A stretch of 64,000 nt of DNA from JAEZDC01 sp036676415 (GCA_036676415.1 JAKFCX010000015.1:310001-374000), one strand, 5' to 3'; counted from the stretch's first letter, positions 18,644 to 27,603 are shown. Program-made: numbers and translations. Notes: a model not told the origin generated them from the letters alone.

Positions 18644-19755
18644 TCTCACTTACTAACCTAAAGATCTGGGTTTTGTTTCCATACCTTGAAACCGACGACC
18701 CGAACCTGCAATACTATTACGATTTCTCTCAAAGCCTTGAAGAATACACAAAGGTTTTTGATGCACTGCAGGCTGACTGGATATGGCAGGCTGTAACGCT
18801 GCAGAACTACAGATCAACAATAAGTGCAATACGGTCATCTTCTAACGGGAAGACACCGGTAGTCATTAATTTATGTGATGGCGATGAAATTAATGGTGCA
18901 CCCGGCCTTTCTGTTATCGATGCTTTGGAAGAAGAAGAATTGATCTATACGGGAAGCAGTCGTTTCTTTTATGAGATAACAACTTCTAAAATTCCGATGA
19001 AGACGGCTTTTGATGAAGCAGGAATATCGACAGCTAAGTGGGAAGTAATTACTAATGAATCAGACCTTAAAGGGATTTTTGAGAGAATCGGAACTCCGTT
19101 GATAATAAAGCCAGCTATTTCCGGTGGAAGCATGGGAGTAAGTATAAAAAACGTAGTGAAGAATAAAAAAGAGTTGAAAGAGCGGTTGAAGGAAATTGAG
19201 AATGGATACCGGGGATGGGATCTGAGTGCAGGAGGCTTATTCGTTGAGGAATATATTGCAGGCAGGGAATTTACCACATTTGTGATTGGTGCAGCAAAGC
19301 GAATAAAGCAGTGTAAAGTTTTTGAGCCTGTTGAAAGAGTTTTTCATCATTCATTACCCGATGAAGAGCGATTCCTGTCATTCGATCGGCTCTGGGAGAT
19401 CTATGAAGATGAAACGCCAATGCCGCAAGAAGAGAATTTTTATGAATACAAGCCTGTGGCTGATGAAGCCATTACCGACCAGCTAAAAAAGCTAAGTCTC
19501 GAAGCGTATGCATCTGTCAGAGGAACAGGTTATACAAGAATTGATTTTCGCATGGATGCTAAAGGCCAGATTTATGTTCTTGAAGTAAATGCACAGTGTG
19601 GTTTAAGTGAAGATGAGAATCATACTTCTATCGGAGCCATATTAAGAGTTAGCAACCAAAGTTTTACCCACGTAGTCGTTGCTGTATTAGAAGAAGCTTT
19701 TAAACAAAACAATGCAGCTTTACTCAAACAACTTAAACGCAGGAAGGCTGCATAA
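18640..19755 (+). CDS. ATP-grasp ligase, D-Ala-D-Ala-ligase-like
   Basis: 371 residues. ATP-grasp features: KPAISGGSMGVS (phosphate loop near 157), FVEEYIAGREFTTFV (ATP-binding hinge), GYTRIDFRMD and VLEVNAQCGLSEDE near 313 (Mg ligands; D-Ala ligases have EVNTxPG here). Overall it is close to D-alanine-D-alanine ligase in fold, but the N-terminal domain and the EVNAQCG end differ, so the substrates are likely other amino acids or a peptide. Its ATGA start overlaps the SET gene, implying translational coupling, and it lies 8 nt before the fusion gene. Confidence 0.85.
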   Translation: MISLTNLKIWVLFPYLETDDPNLQYYYDFSQSLEEYTKVFDALQADWIWQAVTLQNYRSTISAIRSSSNGKTPVVINLCDGDEINGAPGLSVIDALEEEELIYTGSSRFFYEITTSKIPMKTAFDEAGISTAKWEVITNESDLKGIFERIGTPLIIKPAISGGSMGVSIKNVVKNKKELKERLKEIENGYRGWDLSAGGLFVEEYIAGREFTTFVIGAAKRIKQCKVFEPVERVFHHSLPDEERFLSFDRLWEIYEDETPMPQEENFYEYKPVADEAITDQLKKLSLEAYASVRGTGYTRIDFRMDAKGQIYVLEVNAQCGLSEDENHTSIGAILRVSNQSFTHVVVAVLEEAFKQNNAALLKQLKRRKAA

Positions 19756-19763
19756 ATTATTTT

Positions 19764-21179
19764 ATGAAGGTTTGTGTGCTGTTGCCTGATTATTCTACAA
19801 CCAAAGTCGACTACCAATATTACGATCCACCGAGAATATTAAATGATCTTTTGCCTGGTGATGAAGTGGATACTGTTTTCCTGAATAAACTTACCACGTA
19901 CCACCAGCTAAAAGAACTTTCAAGGAAAGGGTATGACATCTTTGTTAACCTTTGTGAAGGATACCTGGAATGGGAAGTGCCTTCTATAGATGTTCCCTAT
20001 AGCCTTGAGTTGCTGAATTTACCTTTCACAGGTCCGTCATCTCTTTTATATGATCCCTCCAAGGAATTAATGAAATATGTTGCATTCTGCAGCAATGTTT
20101 CTATGCCATCTTATGTTATTGTAAAAGAACAAAATGATGTTGCACAGGCCATCAAGCATTTATCCTTTCCGCTTTTTGTCAAACCTGCAAAAGCCGGGGA
20201 TAGTTTAGGAATAGATGAAAATTCTTTGGTATTTGATGAAGCTCATTTGAACAGCAAGGTTGAAGATGCCTTGAAGAATTTTGATAGCCTTCTGGTAGAA
20301 GAATATATTAAAGGAAGAGAGTTTACCGTTCTTGTGGCGGCAAATACAGATGGCAAGAACTGTAAGTCGTACAAACCGGTAGAATATATTTTCCCTGAAG
20401 GATACGAATTCAAAACATACGCCCTTAAGACTAGTGAGCTGCATCCTGATTGCAATATTCCCTGTAATGATCCAGTAATGGAACAACAATTAAGAACTGC
20501 AGCGGAAAGTATTTTTAAGAATTTCAATGGTGAGGGATATGCCCGGTTAGATTTCAGGGTAAATGATAAAAATGAAATTTACTTTCTCGAGATAAATTTC
20601 ACATGTTCTGTTTTTTATAGAGATGGATATGAAGGTTCGGCAGACTATATTCTAAAGTTTGATGGAACAGATCAGCAACAATTTTTACAACACATCATAT
20701 CAGAGGGCATTTCTCGTTTTAAAAGGAGGCAGAAAAAATATAGTGTAAAGGGAAATTCTATTGCAGGTTACGGTTTGTATGCAGCAGTTGATATCGTTGT
20801 GGATGAAGTAATATTTAAGGGAGAAGGAAAAGCACAGCGAATCATTACCAAAAAATATGTTGATGAAAACTGGCCTGCAACCGATAAAGAAACATTTATG
20901 CGTTACGCATATCCCATATCAAAAGACATTTACATTCTTTGGGATAATGATCCATCGGAATGGGCTCCGCAAAATCATAGCTGCAACCCCAACACTGCCT
21001 ACAGGGGTCTTGATGTAATAGCGTTAAAAAAAATTAACAAGCTCGAAGAACTGACGCTGGACTATGGTAACTTCCTAGACGACAGCATGCTGCCTTTCCA
21101 ATGCCACTGTGGCTCCAGCAATTGTCGGGGGATTATCTCTGGTAAGGCTGGCAACACACCTTTTTCATCCCTTGATTAG
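19764..21179 (+). CDS. Fusion of ATP-grasp ligase and SET domain
   Basis: 471 residues. Residues 1 to about 315 form a second ATP-grasp related to the preceding gene product: LFVKPAKAGDSLGID, LVEEYIKGREFTVLV, GYARLDFRV and FLEINFTCSVFYRDG. Residues ~325-465 form a SET domain: VKGNSIAGYGLYAAVDI (SET start), QNHSCNPNTAYRG near 404, LEELTLDYG, and post-SET cysteines CHCGSSNCRG near 447. All SET signature parts are present, more complete than in the separate SET gene. The fusion physically ties ligation and methylation and implies they act on one product. Third gene of the operon. Confidence 0.88.
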   Translation: MKVCVLLPDYSTTKVDYQYYDPPRILNDLLPGDEVDTVFLNKLTTYHQLKELSRKGYDIFVNLCEGYLEWEVPSIDVPYSLELLNLPFTGPSSLLYDPSKELMKYVAFCSNVSMPSYVIVKEQNDVAQAIKHLSFPLFVKPAKAGDSLGIDENSLVFDEAHLNSKVEDALKNFDSLLVEEYIKGREFTVLVAANTDGKNCKSYKPVEYIFPEGYEFKTYALKTSELHPDCNIPCNDPVMEQQLRTAAESIFKNFNGEGYARLDFRVNDKNEIYFLEINFTCSVFYRDGYEGSADYILKFDGTDQQQFLQHIISEGISRFKRRQKKYSVKGNSIAGYGLYAAVDIVVDEVIFKGEGKAQRIITKKYVDENWPATDKETFMRYAYPISKDIYILWDNDPSEWAPQNHSCNPNTAYRGLDVIALKKINKLEELTLDYGNFLDDSMLPFQCHCGSSNCRGIISGKAGNTPFSSLD

Positions 21180-21278
21180 ATTATTTTTGCACTCTCTTAC
21201 TACCCATTAAACTTGCCGTTCTGGCAAAAGTCAGAGTTTTGTTCACGCAATAAGTTATTAATCAGGAGGTTTCAGATA

Positions 21279-22169
21279 ATGCCGCAGTTGAAGGTAATAC
21301 GTAGTATTTTTTTAAAGCATCGGTATCAGCTCATATTTACATATGTATTGTTCTCACTTGAAATGCTGGGCACTTTGCTTCGGCCTTTTTTTCTTGGGTT
21401 AGCAATTGATGGATTAATAAAAGGAAGTTATGATCATCTCATCAGCCTTTGCCTGGTGCATATTGCCTGCCTGGTAATTGGAACTTTCCGTCATAGGTAT
21501 GATACAAGAACATATTCTGCTATTTATACTTCACTTGTAACGAATTTCATCGCCAAGCGAAAAGGAAAGGGCAAGGTTTCCAAACTGAGTGCACACTCAA
21601 ATCTGTCAAGAGAAGTGGTTGATTTCCTAGAATATGACCTGGTCTATGTGATTGAGGCAATTTATAATATTGCAGGTTCTGTTATATTGTTGATGTTTTA
21701 CGATCCGAATGTGGTTGGTATTTGCTTAAGTATTCTTGTTCCTGTTTCAGTCGTGAGTTATTATTATGGCAAGAAAATGAAGCGCCTAACGAAGTTGAAA
21801 AATGATGAACTTGAAAGGCAGGTTGATATCATCACCGAAGGAAACTCGCTTGCTATTCGCCGGCACTACAATAAATTAAGAGAATGGCAAATAAGAATAT
21901 CCGACCAGGAAGCATGGAACTTTGGTTTTATGGAACTGATGGTGATGTCTGTAGTAGGTATTGCCTTACTGATTGTTACCAAAACTTCTGAGGCTGCGAT
22001 ATTGCCAGGAGCTTTGATTGGGATCTATAACTACATATTGAAATTTGCAAACGGATTAGATACCATTCCCTACATGGTTCAGAAGCTTACATCACTGGGC
22101 GATATTACTAAACGTATAGAGTTGGCAGATGAAGTTGAAGAGCCGGAAGAGTTGGCAATTGCTGGTTAG
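21279..22169 (+). CDS. ABC-transporter-like six-helix membrane protein lacking the ATPase
   Basis: 296 residues with the helix pattern and EAIYNIAGSVILL / LTKLKNDELERQVDIITEG segments of an ABC exporter membrane domain. The protein stops where the nucleotide-binding domain would begin; no Walker A or signature motif. It resembles stand-alone ABC_membrane_3-type proteins. The ATG at 21279 is chosen because a strong Shine-Dalgarno, AGGAGGT at 21264-21270, sits 8 nt upstream; an earlier start at 21213 is less likely. The gene is 99 nt after the ATP-grasp::SET gene and probably belongs to the operon, perhaps for moving its product. It overlaps the next convergent gene by 4 nt. Confidence 0.78.
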   Translation: MPQLKVIRSIFLKHRYQLIFTYVLFSLEMLGTLLRPFFLGLAIDGLIKGSYDHLISLCLVHIACLVIGTFRHRYDTRTYSAIYTSLVTNFIAKRKGKGKVSKLSAHSNLSREVVDFLEYDLVYVIEAIYNIAGSVILLMFYDPNVVGICLSILVPVSVVSYYYGKKMKRLTKLKNDELERQVDIITEGNSLAIRRHYNKLREWQIRISDQEAWNFGFMELMVMSVVGIALLIVTKTSEAAILPGALIGIYNYILKFANGLDTIPYMVQKLTSLGDITKRIELADEVEEPEELAIAG

Positions 22170-22396
22170 CTGGCTGCCTGTAAGCTATGAAGACTCAATA
22201 CAAGATCTCCTGAACGATAACCAGGGTCTATTTGGTGATATAAATTCCATAGTTCTTCCTTTACTTTATCAGAAGGCACATGTCCATCTATGTATAAGAT
22301 ATTATTCAGTTCTCTAACATGCATTTTCATTACGCCGGATGACTCTGCTGTTACAATCAACTTATGATACTTCTCGTGAATGTTCTGTAATTCCAT
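22166..22396 (-). CDS. Small BON-like protein, unknown function
   Basis: 76 residues, no signal peptide. The segment ILYIDGHVPSDKVKEELWN resembles one alpha-beta unit of BON or similar small domains (strand, GxVP turn, helix). The match is weak. It ends 4 nt inside the ABC-like gene on the opposite strand. Confidence 0.55.
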   Translation of the reverse strand: MELQNIHEKYHKLIVTAESSGVMKMHVRELNNILYIDGHVPSDKVKEELWNLYHQIDPGYRSGDLVLSLHSLQAAS

Positions 22397-22652
22397 ATTT
22401 TTTTCTTGCCGCTAACCAGAACATTAATTATGCCATCTGCTGCTAACGAAATTAATCCCGTATTAGTAAATCACTCTACAATAAGCGCAATTTATATAGA
22501 AGCTTAGTACCTAATGCTTGTACCCGCTTCAAATTTTTATAAAAAATAAAACTAAACTTAATCAGGTGCTTGTAAACAATGAAACGCTTCCGCCTTGTTG
22601 CTGCTGATGGCATGGCATAGATATAGAGGCAGCACCACAAAACACAAGATCT

Positions 22653-23546
22653 ATGAAGAAACTCACAATGGTGTTGCCTCTTGCAATATTGCTGACATAT
22701 TGCAGTGGCCCTAACAACACTCAAACGACAGACATGGATGTGGACGCTACAACTACATCACCCAGCACAGCAGCAACAACAGATGACCTGGTATCAAATT
22801 CAAGCGAAACTTCTGTTGCAACTACAACAGCCAGTACAACCTCAACAGATGATGGCACTTCTACTTTAGTAACGACAACAATACCCCACGATCCTAATGA
22901 TCCGATGTACCAGCATTGGCAAAGAACAAATGCTCAACACTGGACCTATGATATGGATTACCCTGGCTTTAATCGTCCAGTTGCAGGTTCTTACAACAGT
23001 GCCGTGAACGGTAACTGGCAATTAGTGATGGTGCCGGAATTAATAACAGCATGGAGGCAAGATAACAGTCGTTCTCTCTGGATGAATGGAACCAATACTT
23101 ATCTCTCAGCATCTGAATCCTTTAATACGAAAGATGATGTGAATACGAATGAGGTAGCAGTAACTGATTCTATGAATGCTACTTCAGGCTTGAACAATGC
23201 TGTAACTGAAATGGATGTAAACAGCATCAATTATAATGCAGCTAACGGAAACATGTACCAGCTTCCTAAATTCAATTTGTTCCTCGACAATGGAAGCTTC
23301 ACCGGTTATACCGGATGTAACGGCATAAGTGGTAGAGTTGAAGTAACAGGTACGAGCCTTCGTTTTCTAAACACAAATACATCTACAGCCATAGAATGTA
23401 TGGGTGGATTAGATCAATCAGTATTGCTTGATTTGTTAAAGCGTATTGACTCTTATGCTTACGTTGGAGAAGAACTTCAGTTAATGCAGGGAAACCAGGT
23501 ATTACTACGGTTTAAAAAAGGCAGTGAGGATACAAGCTTAAGGTAA
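22653..23546 (+). CDS. META/HslJ-domain lipoprotein
   Basis: 297 residues. A lipoprotein signal ends LLTYCSG (Cys near 17). A Thr/Ser-rich, disordered-looking stretch covers about 20-75. The C-terminal ~95 residues match the META/HslJ fold: DNGSFTGYTGCNGISGRVE, then ECMGGLDQSVLLDLLKRI, then LQLMQGNQVLLRFKK. HslJ-type proteins are surface or periplasmic and stress-linked. Stands alone, followed by its own terminator. Confidence 0.82.
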   Translation: MKKLTMVLPLAILLTYCSGPNNTQTTDMDVDATTTSPSTAATTDDLVSNSSETSVATTTASTTSTDDGTSTLVTTTIPHDPNDPMYQHWQRTNAQHWTYDMDYPGFNRPVAGSYNSAVNGNWQLVMVPELITAWRQDNSRSLWMNGTNTYLSASESFNTKDDVNTNEVAVTDSMNATSGLNNAVTEMDVNSINYNAANGNMYQLPKFNLFLDNGSFTGYTGCNGISGRVEVTGTSLRFLNTNTSTAIECMGGLDQSVLLDLLKRIDSYAYVGEELQLMQGNQVLLRFKKGSEDTSLR

Positions 23547-23565
23547 CAATAGTTTGTTTTGAAGT

Positions 23566-23598
23566 AAAAAGATCTCACTTATAAGTGGGATCTTTTTT
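23566..23598 (+). terminator. Intrinsic terminator after META protein gene
   Basis: AAAAAGATCTCACTT (23566-23580) pairs with AAGTGGGATCTTTTT (23583-23597), with a T run at the end. Confidence 0.85.
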
Positions 23599-23730
23599 TA
23601 GCCATATCCATCATAAATTCATTATTTCCGTAGCGAAACAAGTGAATGAACGAAAGAACATGACAATGGTTATAAAAATTACATTTGTAACCATGTTCCT
23701 TTGTATATAAAATTACCGGCACAACAGTCA

Positions 23731-24327
23731 ATGACTAAATTTTTCCTCTATATAATTATTCTCCTGATGATTTTCAGTTTCCAGGATAAAGGAGCAACTA
23801 CCGTTCGTTGGGTAATAACCAGTGGCTGCACACTTAAAGTTAATGGCAGTACCAACGTTAATAACTTCAGCTGCGTTATAGAAAATTATAACCGACCAGA
23901 TACCATTACCACCATCACTAGTAATAACCAGGCAGTAAAGTTGACTGGCAATATGCAGTTGGATGTGCAGAACTTTAACTGTCATAATGCTATCATGACG
24001 GCAGATCTTAGAAAAACACTCAAGTATAAAGTTCACCCTAAAATGATGATCTTTTTTGTGAACATGAACCAATATCCTGAGCCTGGCAAATGGGGCATAA
24101 AAGGATCGGTGTTAATCGTTCTGGCAGGTGTATCTAAACACTTTGATGTAGATTATAAGCTAATCTCTCTAGAAAAAGGAATCATCAATCTGGAAGGAAC
24201 CCGTAAGGTTCATTTCTCCGATTTCAATCTTACGCCACCCAAAAAATTAGGTGGAATGATCCGAACAAACGATGAATTAAATGTAATATTTAACCTGAAG
24301 ATGAAAGTGCTGCCGGCTAAGGATTAA
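23731..24327 (+). CDS. YceI-family periplasmic protein
   Basis: 198 residues with a signal/anchor helix at the N-terminus. The YceI lipocalin-like barrel is indicated by CTLKVNGSTNVNNFSC, AVKLTGNMQLDVQNFNC, LTIAGVSK-like VLIVLAGVSKHFDVDYKL and LNVIFNLKM. YceI proteins bind isoprenoid-type lipids. The ATG at 23731 gives a proper signal peptide; a TTG at 23701 would add ten residues. Its 3' end overlaps the next convergent gene by 11 nt. Confidence 0.78.
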   Translation: MTKFFLYIIILLMIFSFQDKGATTVRWVITSGCTLKVNGSTNVNNFSCVIENYNRPDTITTITSNNQAVKLTGNMQLDVQNFNCHNAIMTADLRKTLKYKVHPKMMIFFVNMNQYPEPGKWGIKGSVLIVLAGVSKHFDVDYKLISLEKGIINLEGTRKVHFSDFNLTPPKKLGGMIRTNDELNVIFNLKMKVLPAKD

Positions 24328-24727
24328 TCTTAGCGAAAATAATTCCCGCTATTAAAGCCTGGAATAATCCGTAAAAAAACCAACTCGCCACAGTTACAAT
24401 CGATATATCCAGAGAGCTGAAAGTGATCCACATTACAGGAAGCAACGCTACCAGTGCATACAACGCTCCGAACTCAAGTCCTCTGAAGATAAAGTGATGA
24501 CCCCTGAAAAGTCCTTTGAATCGCTCCCAGAAAGCCGACAATGCTAACGCAATAATAAAAGCATGAGTGTAGAACAACACATCCTTTCCGCCTTCAGAAT
24601 TAAACAGAGGGCTATTGTATTCAACAAATAATTGAGGAAATAAATGGATAGCAGCATAGAGTCCACCGTAACTAACAATGAAAAGTATAATTCCTGCTAT
24701 CAAACCGGAGGTGAGTACTTTTTTCAT
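24317..24727 (-). CDS. Four-helix membrane protein, unknown function
   Basis: 136 residues with hydrophobic helices near 5-28, 50-66, 84-104 and 108-132. No recognised catalytic motif. Related small membrane proteins are common in Bacteroidota (family knowledge), function unknown. Confidence 0.65.
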   Translation of the reverse strand: MKKVLTSGLIAGIILFIVSYGGLYAAIHLFPQLFVEYNSPLFNSEGGKDVLFYTHAFIIALALSAFWERFKGLFRGHHFIFRGLEFGALYALVALLPVMWITFSSLDISIVTVASWFFYGLFQALIAGIIFAKINP

Positions 24728-24923
24728 TTGCTTAAGAAAGATAAAGGTAATGCTTGTTCACTTGCAAAAATGTGATTCTGAACAGGTTTCAGCTTACAAG
24801 TGCTGAAAATTTAGCCCGGTATCTTTCTGATGTTTCTTCCAACAATTACAATCAATCATTACTATAAGGATTATGATTGGAACACTTTGTGTGATTTAAC
24901 CTTGGAACTTAAAGACAACTTTC

Positions 24924-25058
24924 ATGAAACTTTATTCGTCGGTTGAAGAACCAATCAGCTCATCGGAAGATGAAATCAAGGACGATCAGGCTCCCTATAA
25001 CTGGATCCTCATTTTGTTTATCCTGGTTGGATATATTTTTCTAACGCTGATATCTTAA
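24924..25058 (+). CDS. Small single-helix membrane protein, 44 residues
   Basis: ATG at 24924 to TAA at 25056-25058. The first ~25 residues are acidic and polar (SVEEPISSSEDEIKDD) and the last 18 form a C-terminal hydrophobic helix (WILILFILVGYIFLTLIS), a tail-anchor pattern. Too short for firm assignment; clean acidic-then-hydrophobic layout supports coding. Confidence 0.45.
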   Translation: MKLYSSVEEPISSSEDEIKDDQAPYNWILILFILVGYIFLTLIS

Positions 25059-25117
25059 ATCTTTGTCTTCCTTATTCTGCTGTGGATTAAGATTTATTGA
25101 GAAGAAAAGAGAAGGAC

Positions 25118-25303
25118 ATGGAAACGAATATTGTTGAAAAATTTCGACTGCAATACCTGTTGCTTGTAAAAGAATTTCTTTTTGAAGTTGAGAAAGGAAC
25201 AGAATGGCAGGAGCTCAAACCAATGATTCAAGAGATGAAAACGCTTGATCATTACATCAGATCTTTCGATAAACAACCCTTTATGTCAAAATTAGTTGCT
25301 TAG
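25118..25303 (+). CDS. Small helical protein, first of three tandem paralogs
   Basis: 61 residues from the ATG at 25118. It shares the pattern Y-x2-L-x-K-x-F-x4-E-x-G-x4-EL-x2-(I/L)-x2-E with the next two small genes: here YLLLVKEFLFEVEKGTEWQE. Predicted to be two helices. No known family. An upstream in-frame start would add seven residues. Confidence 0.6.
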   Translation: METNIVEKFRLQYLLLVKEFLFEVEKGTEWQELKPMIQEMKTLDHYIRSFDKQPFMSKLVA

Positions 25304-25417
25304 AATCTCTGCCAGGCAACACGTTTTATTTGTGGAAGCGCCGCAACATGATTAAGGGGTTTTCTATAGTCATTACTGTAATCTGCCAATTTGCATGCTT
25401 ATTGATGCAGGTTTTTT

Positions 25418-25648
25418 ATGGAAAGTGAATTGCTGAATAGAGGAAGAAAAAAATATGTCAATCTGAACAAGAAATTCCTTCAATTGGTGGAAGACGGCAC
25501 CACGTGGGAAGAACTTCAGCCATTAATTGATGAGATGAAATCACTGGCCATTTATTTACAGGATATTCCAAAGAATATAGAGTTGAACATTCAACCCGAA
25601 GCAACTACCACACAAGAAACCACCGACCTGCAGGAAGAACCTGTTTAA
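25418..25648 (+). CDS. Small helical protein, second of three tandem paralogs
   Basis: 76 residues. Its core YVNLNKKFLQLVEDGTTWEE aligns with its neighbours, followed by LQPLIDEMKSL. An extra Thr/Glu-rich C-terminal tail (about 55-76) is unique to this copy. No known family; 114 nt separate it from the first copy. Confidence 0.62.
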   Translation: MESELLNRGRKKYVNLNKKFLQLVEDGTTWEELQPLIDEMKSLAIYLQDIPKNIELNIQPEATTTQETTDLQEEPV

Positions 25649-25675
25649 ACACTCAAAATATTTGAAGATCATCGC

Positions 25676-25706
25676 TTTGTATCCTCATTGGATTTATTTA
25701 TCTTGC
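25676..25706 (+). promoter_or_regulatory. Bacteroidota-type promoter for third small paralog
   Basis: TTTG at 25676-25679, a 19-nt spacer, then TATCTTGC (close to TAnnTTTG) at 25699-25706. The ATG is at 25711, so the transcript would start at or beside the start codon. Confidence 0.55.
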
Positions 25707-25710
25707 TAAT

Positions 25711-25890
25711 ATGCCTGATCCTGCTACCGTTTCTCATCTCAGGGAACACTATATAAAACTTTCCAAAGCTTTCTTTGAAGAAATGGAAAAAGGCAAAACC
25801 GCTGACGAACTACAATCGCTCCAGGAAGAGATAGAAAAAACTTTGCTGCAGCTTGACCAGGCTGAAAAAGATGCTGCTGCTGGTGCTTAA
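25711..25890 (+). CDS. Small helical protein, third of three tandem paralogs
   Basis: 59 residues, ATG at 25711 to TAA at 25888-25890. YIKLSKAFFEEMEKGKTADE then LQSLQEEIEKTLLQL aligns with the two preceding genes. Acidic and Ala-rich at the end. It has its own candidate promoter with correct spacing immediately upstream. Confidence 0.62.
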   Translation: MPDPATVSHLREHYIKLSKAFFEEMEKGKTADELQSLQEEIEKTLLQLDQAEKDAAAGA

Positions 25891-26017
25891 TTCATATTAT
25901 GTTTACCGCTTAGGGTTTATTGTTTTTGATGATCGGCGAAAAGGGTTATCATGATTTACTGTTCTTTACATTACTTGTATTGCTTCATCGCTTTCGTAAT
26001 TCACCTTATATTGTAAT

Positions 26018-27580
26018 ATGATTCGTTTTGCACAGCTCCTCACCCTGATATTTCCACTCATTTGCCTCTCGCAGAATCAGGCAGATATAATCATCAAAAA
26101 GGGTAAAATCATAGATGGTACCGGCAATTCATGGTTTTATGGCGATATCGCTGTGAAAGATGGAAAGATTGTAAGTATTGGCAAATTAAGTGGATGGCGT
26201 GCAGGGAAAATAATAGATGCTACGGGTTTGATCGTTGCTCCCGGTTTTATTGATGTGCATACCCATATTGAAGATGATGAAATAAGAAATCCTTTGGCAA
26301 CCAATTTTATTTATGACGGTGTAACTACTGTTGTAACCGGAAATTGCGGAGCATCAAATGTTGATCTGAAACGATACTTTAAATTCCTTGACAGTCTCAG
26401 GCTTTCCATCAATGTAGCCTCTCTTATCGGGCATAATGATGTTCGTAAAGAGGTGATGGGAAGAAGCAACAGAACACCATCGGAATCTGAGTTGAAAAGA
26501 ATGGAGTTGATCGTGGAACAGGCTATGAAAGATGGAGCTGTTGGACTTTCTACAGGATTAATATACATACCCGGCACTTATTCCAAAACCGATGAAATCA
26601 TACGGCTGGCAAAAGTGGCTTCAAAATACAACGGAGTATATGCTAGTCATATGAGGGATGAAGGCGATAGTGTTATACAAGCCATTGAAGAAGCAATAAG
26701 AATTGGTAACGAAGCGAAACTTCCGGTGCAGGTTTCTCATTTTAAAATCAGCGGACAAAATAATTGGGGCAAAAGCAGGATCACCTTACCTATGATCTTA
26801 AAGGCAAGAGAAGAGGGTTTAGATATTACCATTGATCAATACCCCTACACAGCAAGCAGCACCGGCTTAAGTACTTTATTGCCGGATGAGATTTTAGCGG
26901 ATGGCCAGGATTCAATTGTAGCCAGATTAGCAAAATCCGAAATTAGAAAGAAAGTAATCGATCATTTGCTGCAAAGACTAAAAAAGCGAAAGCTGAAACA
27001 TTTTAGTTATGCCGTTGTTGCATATCATCGTGCAGACACTACACTAAATGGCAAAAGCATTGAAGAGATCAACAGGCTTTGGGGAAGAAAACACAAAGCC
27101 AAAGAGGAGGCCGAGACGATCTTAAAGTTAATGGAGAAAGGGGGTGCCAGTATGGTACTTCATGGTATGAGTGAAGATGATGTGCGTTATATCATGAAAT
27201 ATCCGTTCAATATGTTTGCAAGCGATGCCAGTATCAGGGTATGGCAACAGGGTAGTCCACATCCAAGAGGTTATGGAACCAATGCCCGTATTTTGGGAAA
27301 ATATGTACGGGAAGAAAAACTGATTTCCTTGGAAGAAGCCATCAGGAGGATGACATCACTACCAGCCCAGAAATTCAAATTAAAGCATCGGGGTCTGTTA
27401 AAAGAAGGTTTTGCTGCTGACATCGTGGTTTTTGATGAAGAAAAGGTGGCCGATCTCTCCACTTTTGAAAAACCACATCAGTATTCAGCAGGTTTTAGAT
27501 ACGTTCTGGTGAATGGTGCCTTAACATTAGAAGCTGAAAAGCATACTGGCAGCAGAAATGGTGCAATCTTAGTTCGTTAA
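26018..27580 (+). CDS. N-acyl-D-amino-acid deacylase-like amidohydrolase (secreted)
   Basis: 520 residues. A signal peptide covers about 1-19 (ending CLSQN). Amidohydrolase hallmarks of the D-aminoacylase group: DATGLIVAPGFIDVHTHIE near 75 (HxH metal site), TGNCGAS, GLIYIPGTY, YASHMRDEG with a metal-ligand His, QVSHFKISG, and late ASDASIRVWQQGSPHPRGYG. These enzymes hydrolyse N-acyl-D-amino acids or dipeptides; the exact substrate is open. Export implies periplasmic scavenging. Confidence 0.87.
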   Translation: MIRFAQLLTLIFPLICLSQNQADIIIKKGKIIDGTGNSWFYGDIAVKDGKIVSIGKLSGWRAGKIIDATGLIVAPGFIDVHTHIEDDEIRNPLATNFIYDGVTTVVTGNCGASNVDLKRYFKFLDSLRLSINVASLIGHNDVRKEVMGRSNRTPSESELKRMELIVEQAMKDGAVGLSTGLIYIPGTYSKTDEIIRLAKVASKYNGVYASHMRDEGDSVIQAIEEAIRIGNEAKLPVQVSHFKISGQNNWGKSRITLPMILKAREEGLDITIDQYPYTASSTGLSTLLPDEILADGQDSIVARLAKSEIRKKVIDHLLQRLKKRKLKHFSYAVVAYHRADTTLNGKSIEEINRLWGRKHKAKEEAETILKLMEKGGASMVLHGMSEDDVRYIMKYPFNMFASDASIRVWQQGSPHPRGYGTNARILGKYVREEKLISLEEAIRRMTSLPAQKFKLKHRGLLKEGFAADIVVFDEEKVADLSTFEKPHQYSAGFRYVLVNGALTLEAEKHTGSRNGAILVR

Positions 27581-27603
27581 GTCAGATGTAAAAGCTAAAT
27601 TTG
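27573..27603 (+). promoter_or_regulatory. Candidate promoter for response regulator gene
   Basis: TTCG (one mismatch to TTTG) at 27573-27576, a 19-nt spacer, and TAAATTTG at 27596-27603, a perfect TAnnTTTG. The TTG start codon follows at 27621. The -33 element lies inside the 3' end of the deacylase gene. Confidence 0.5.
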
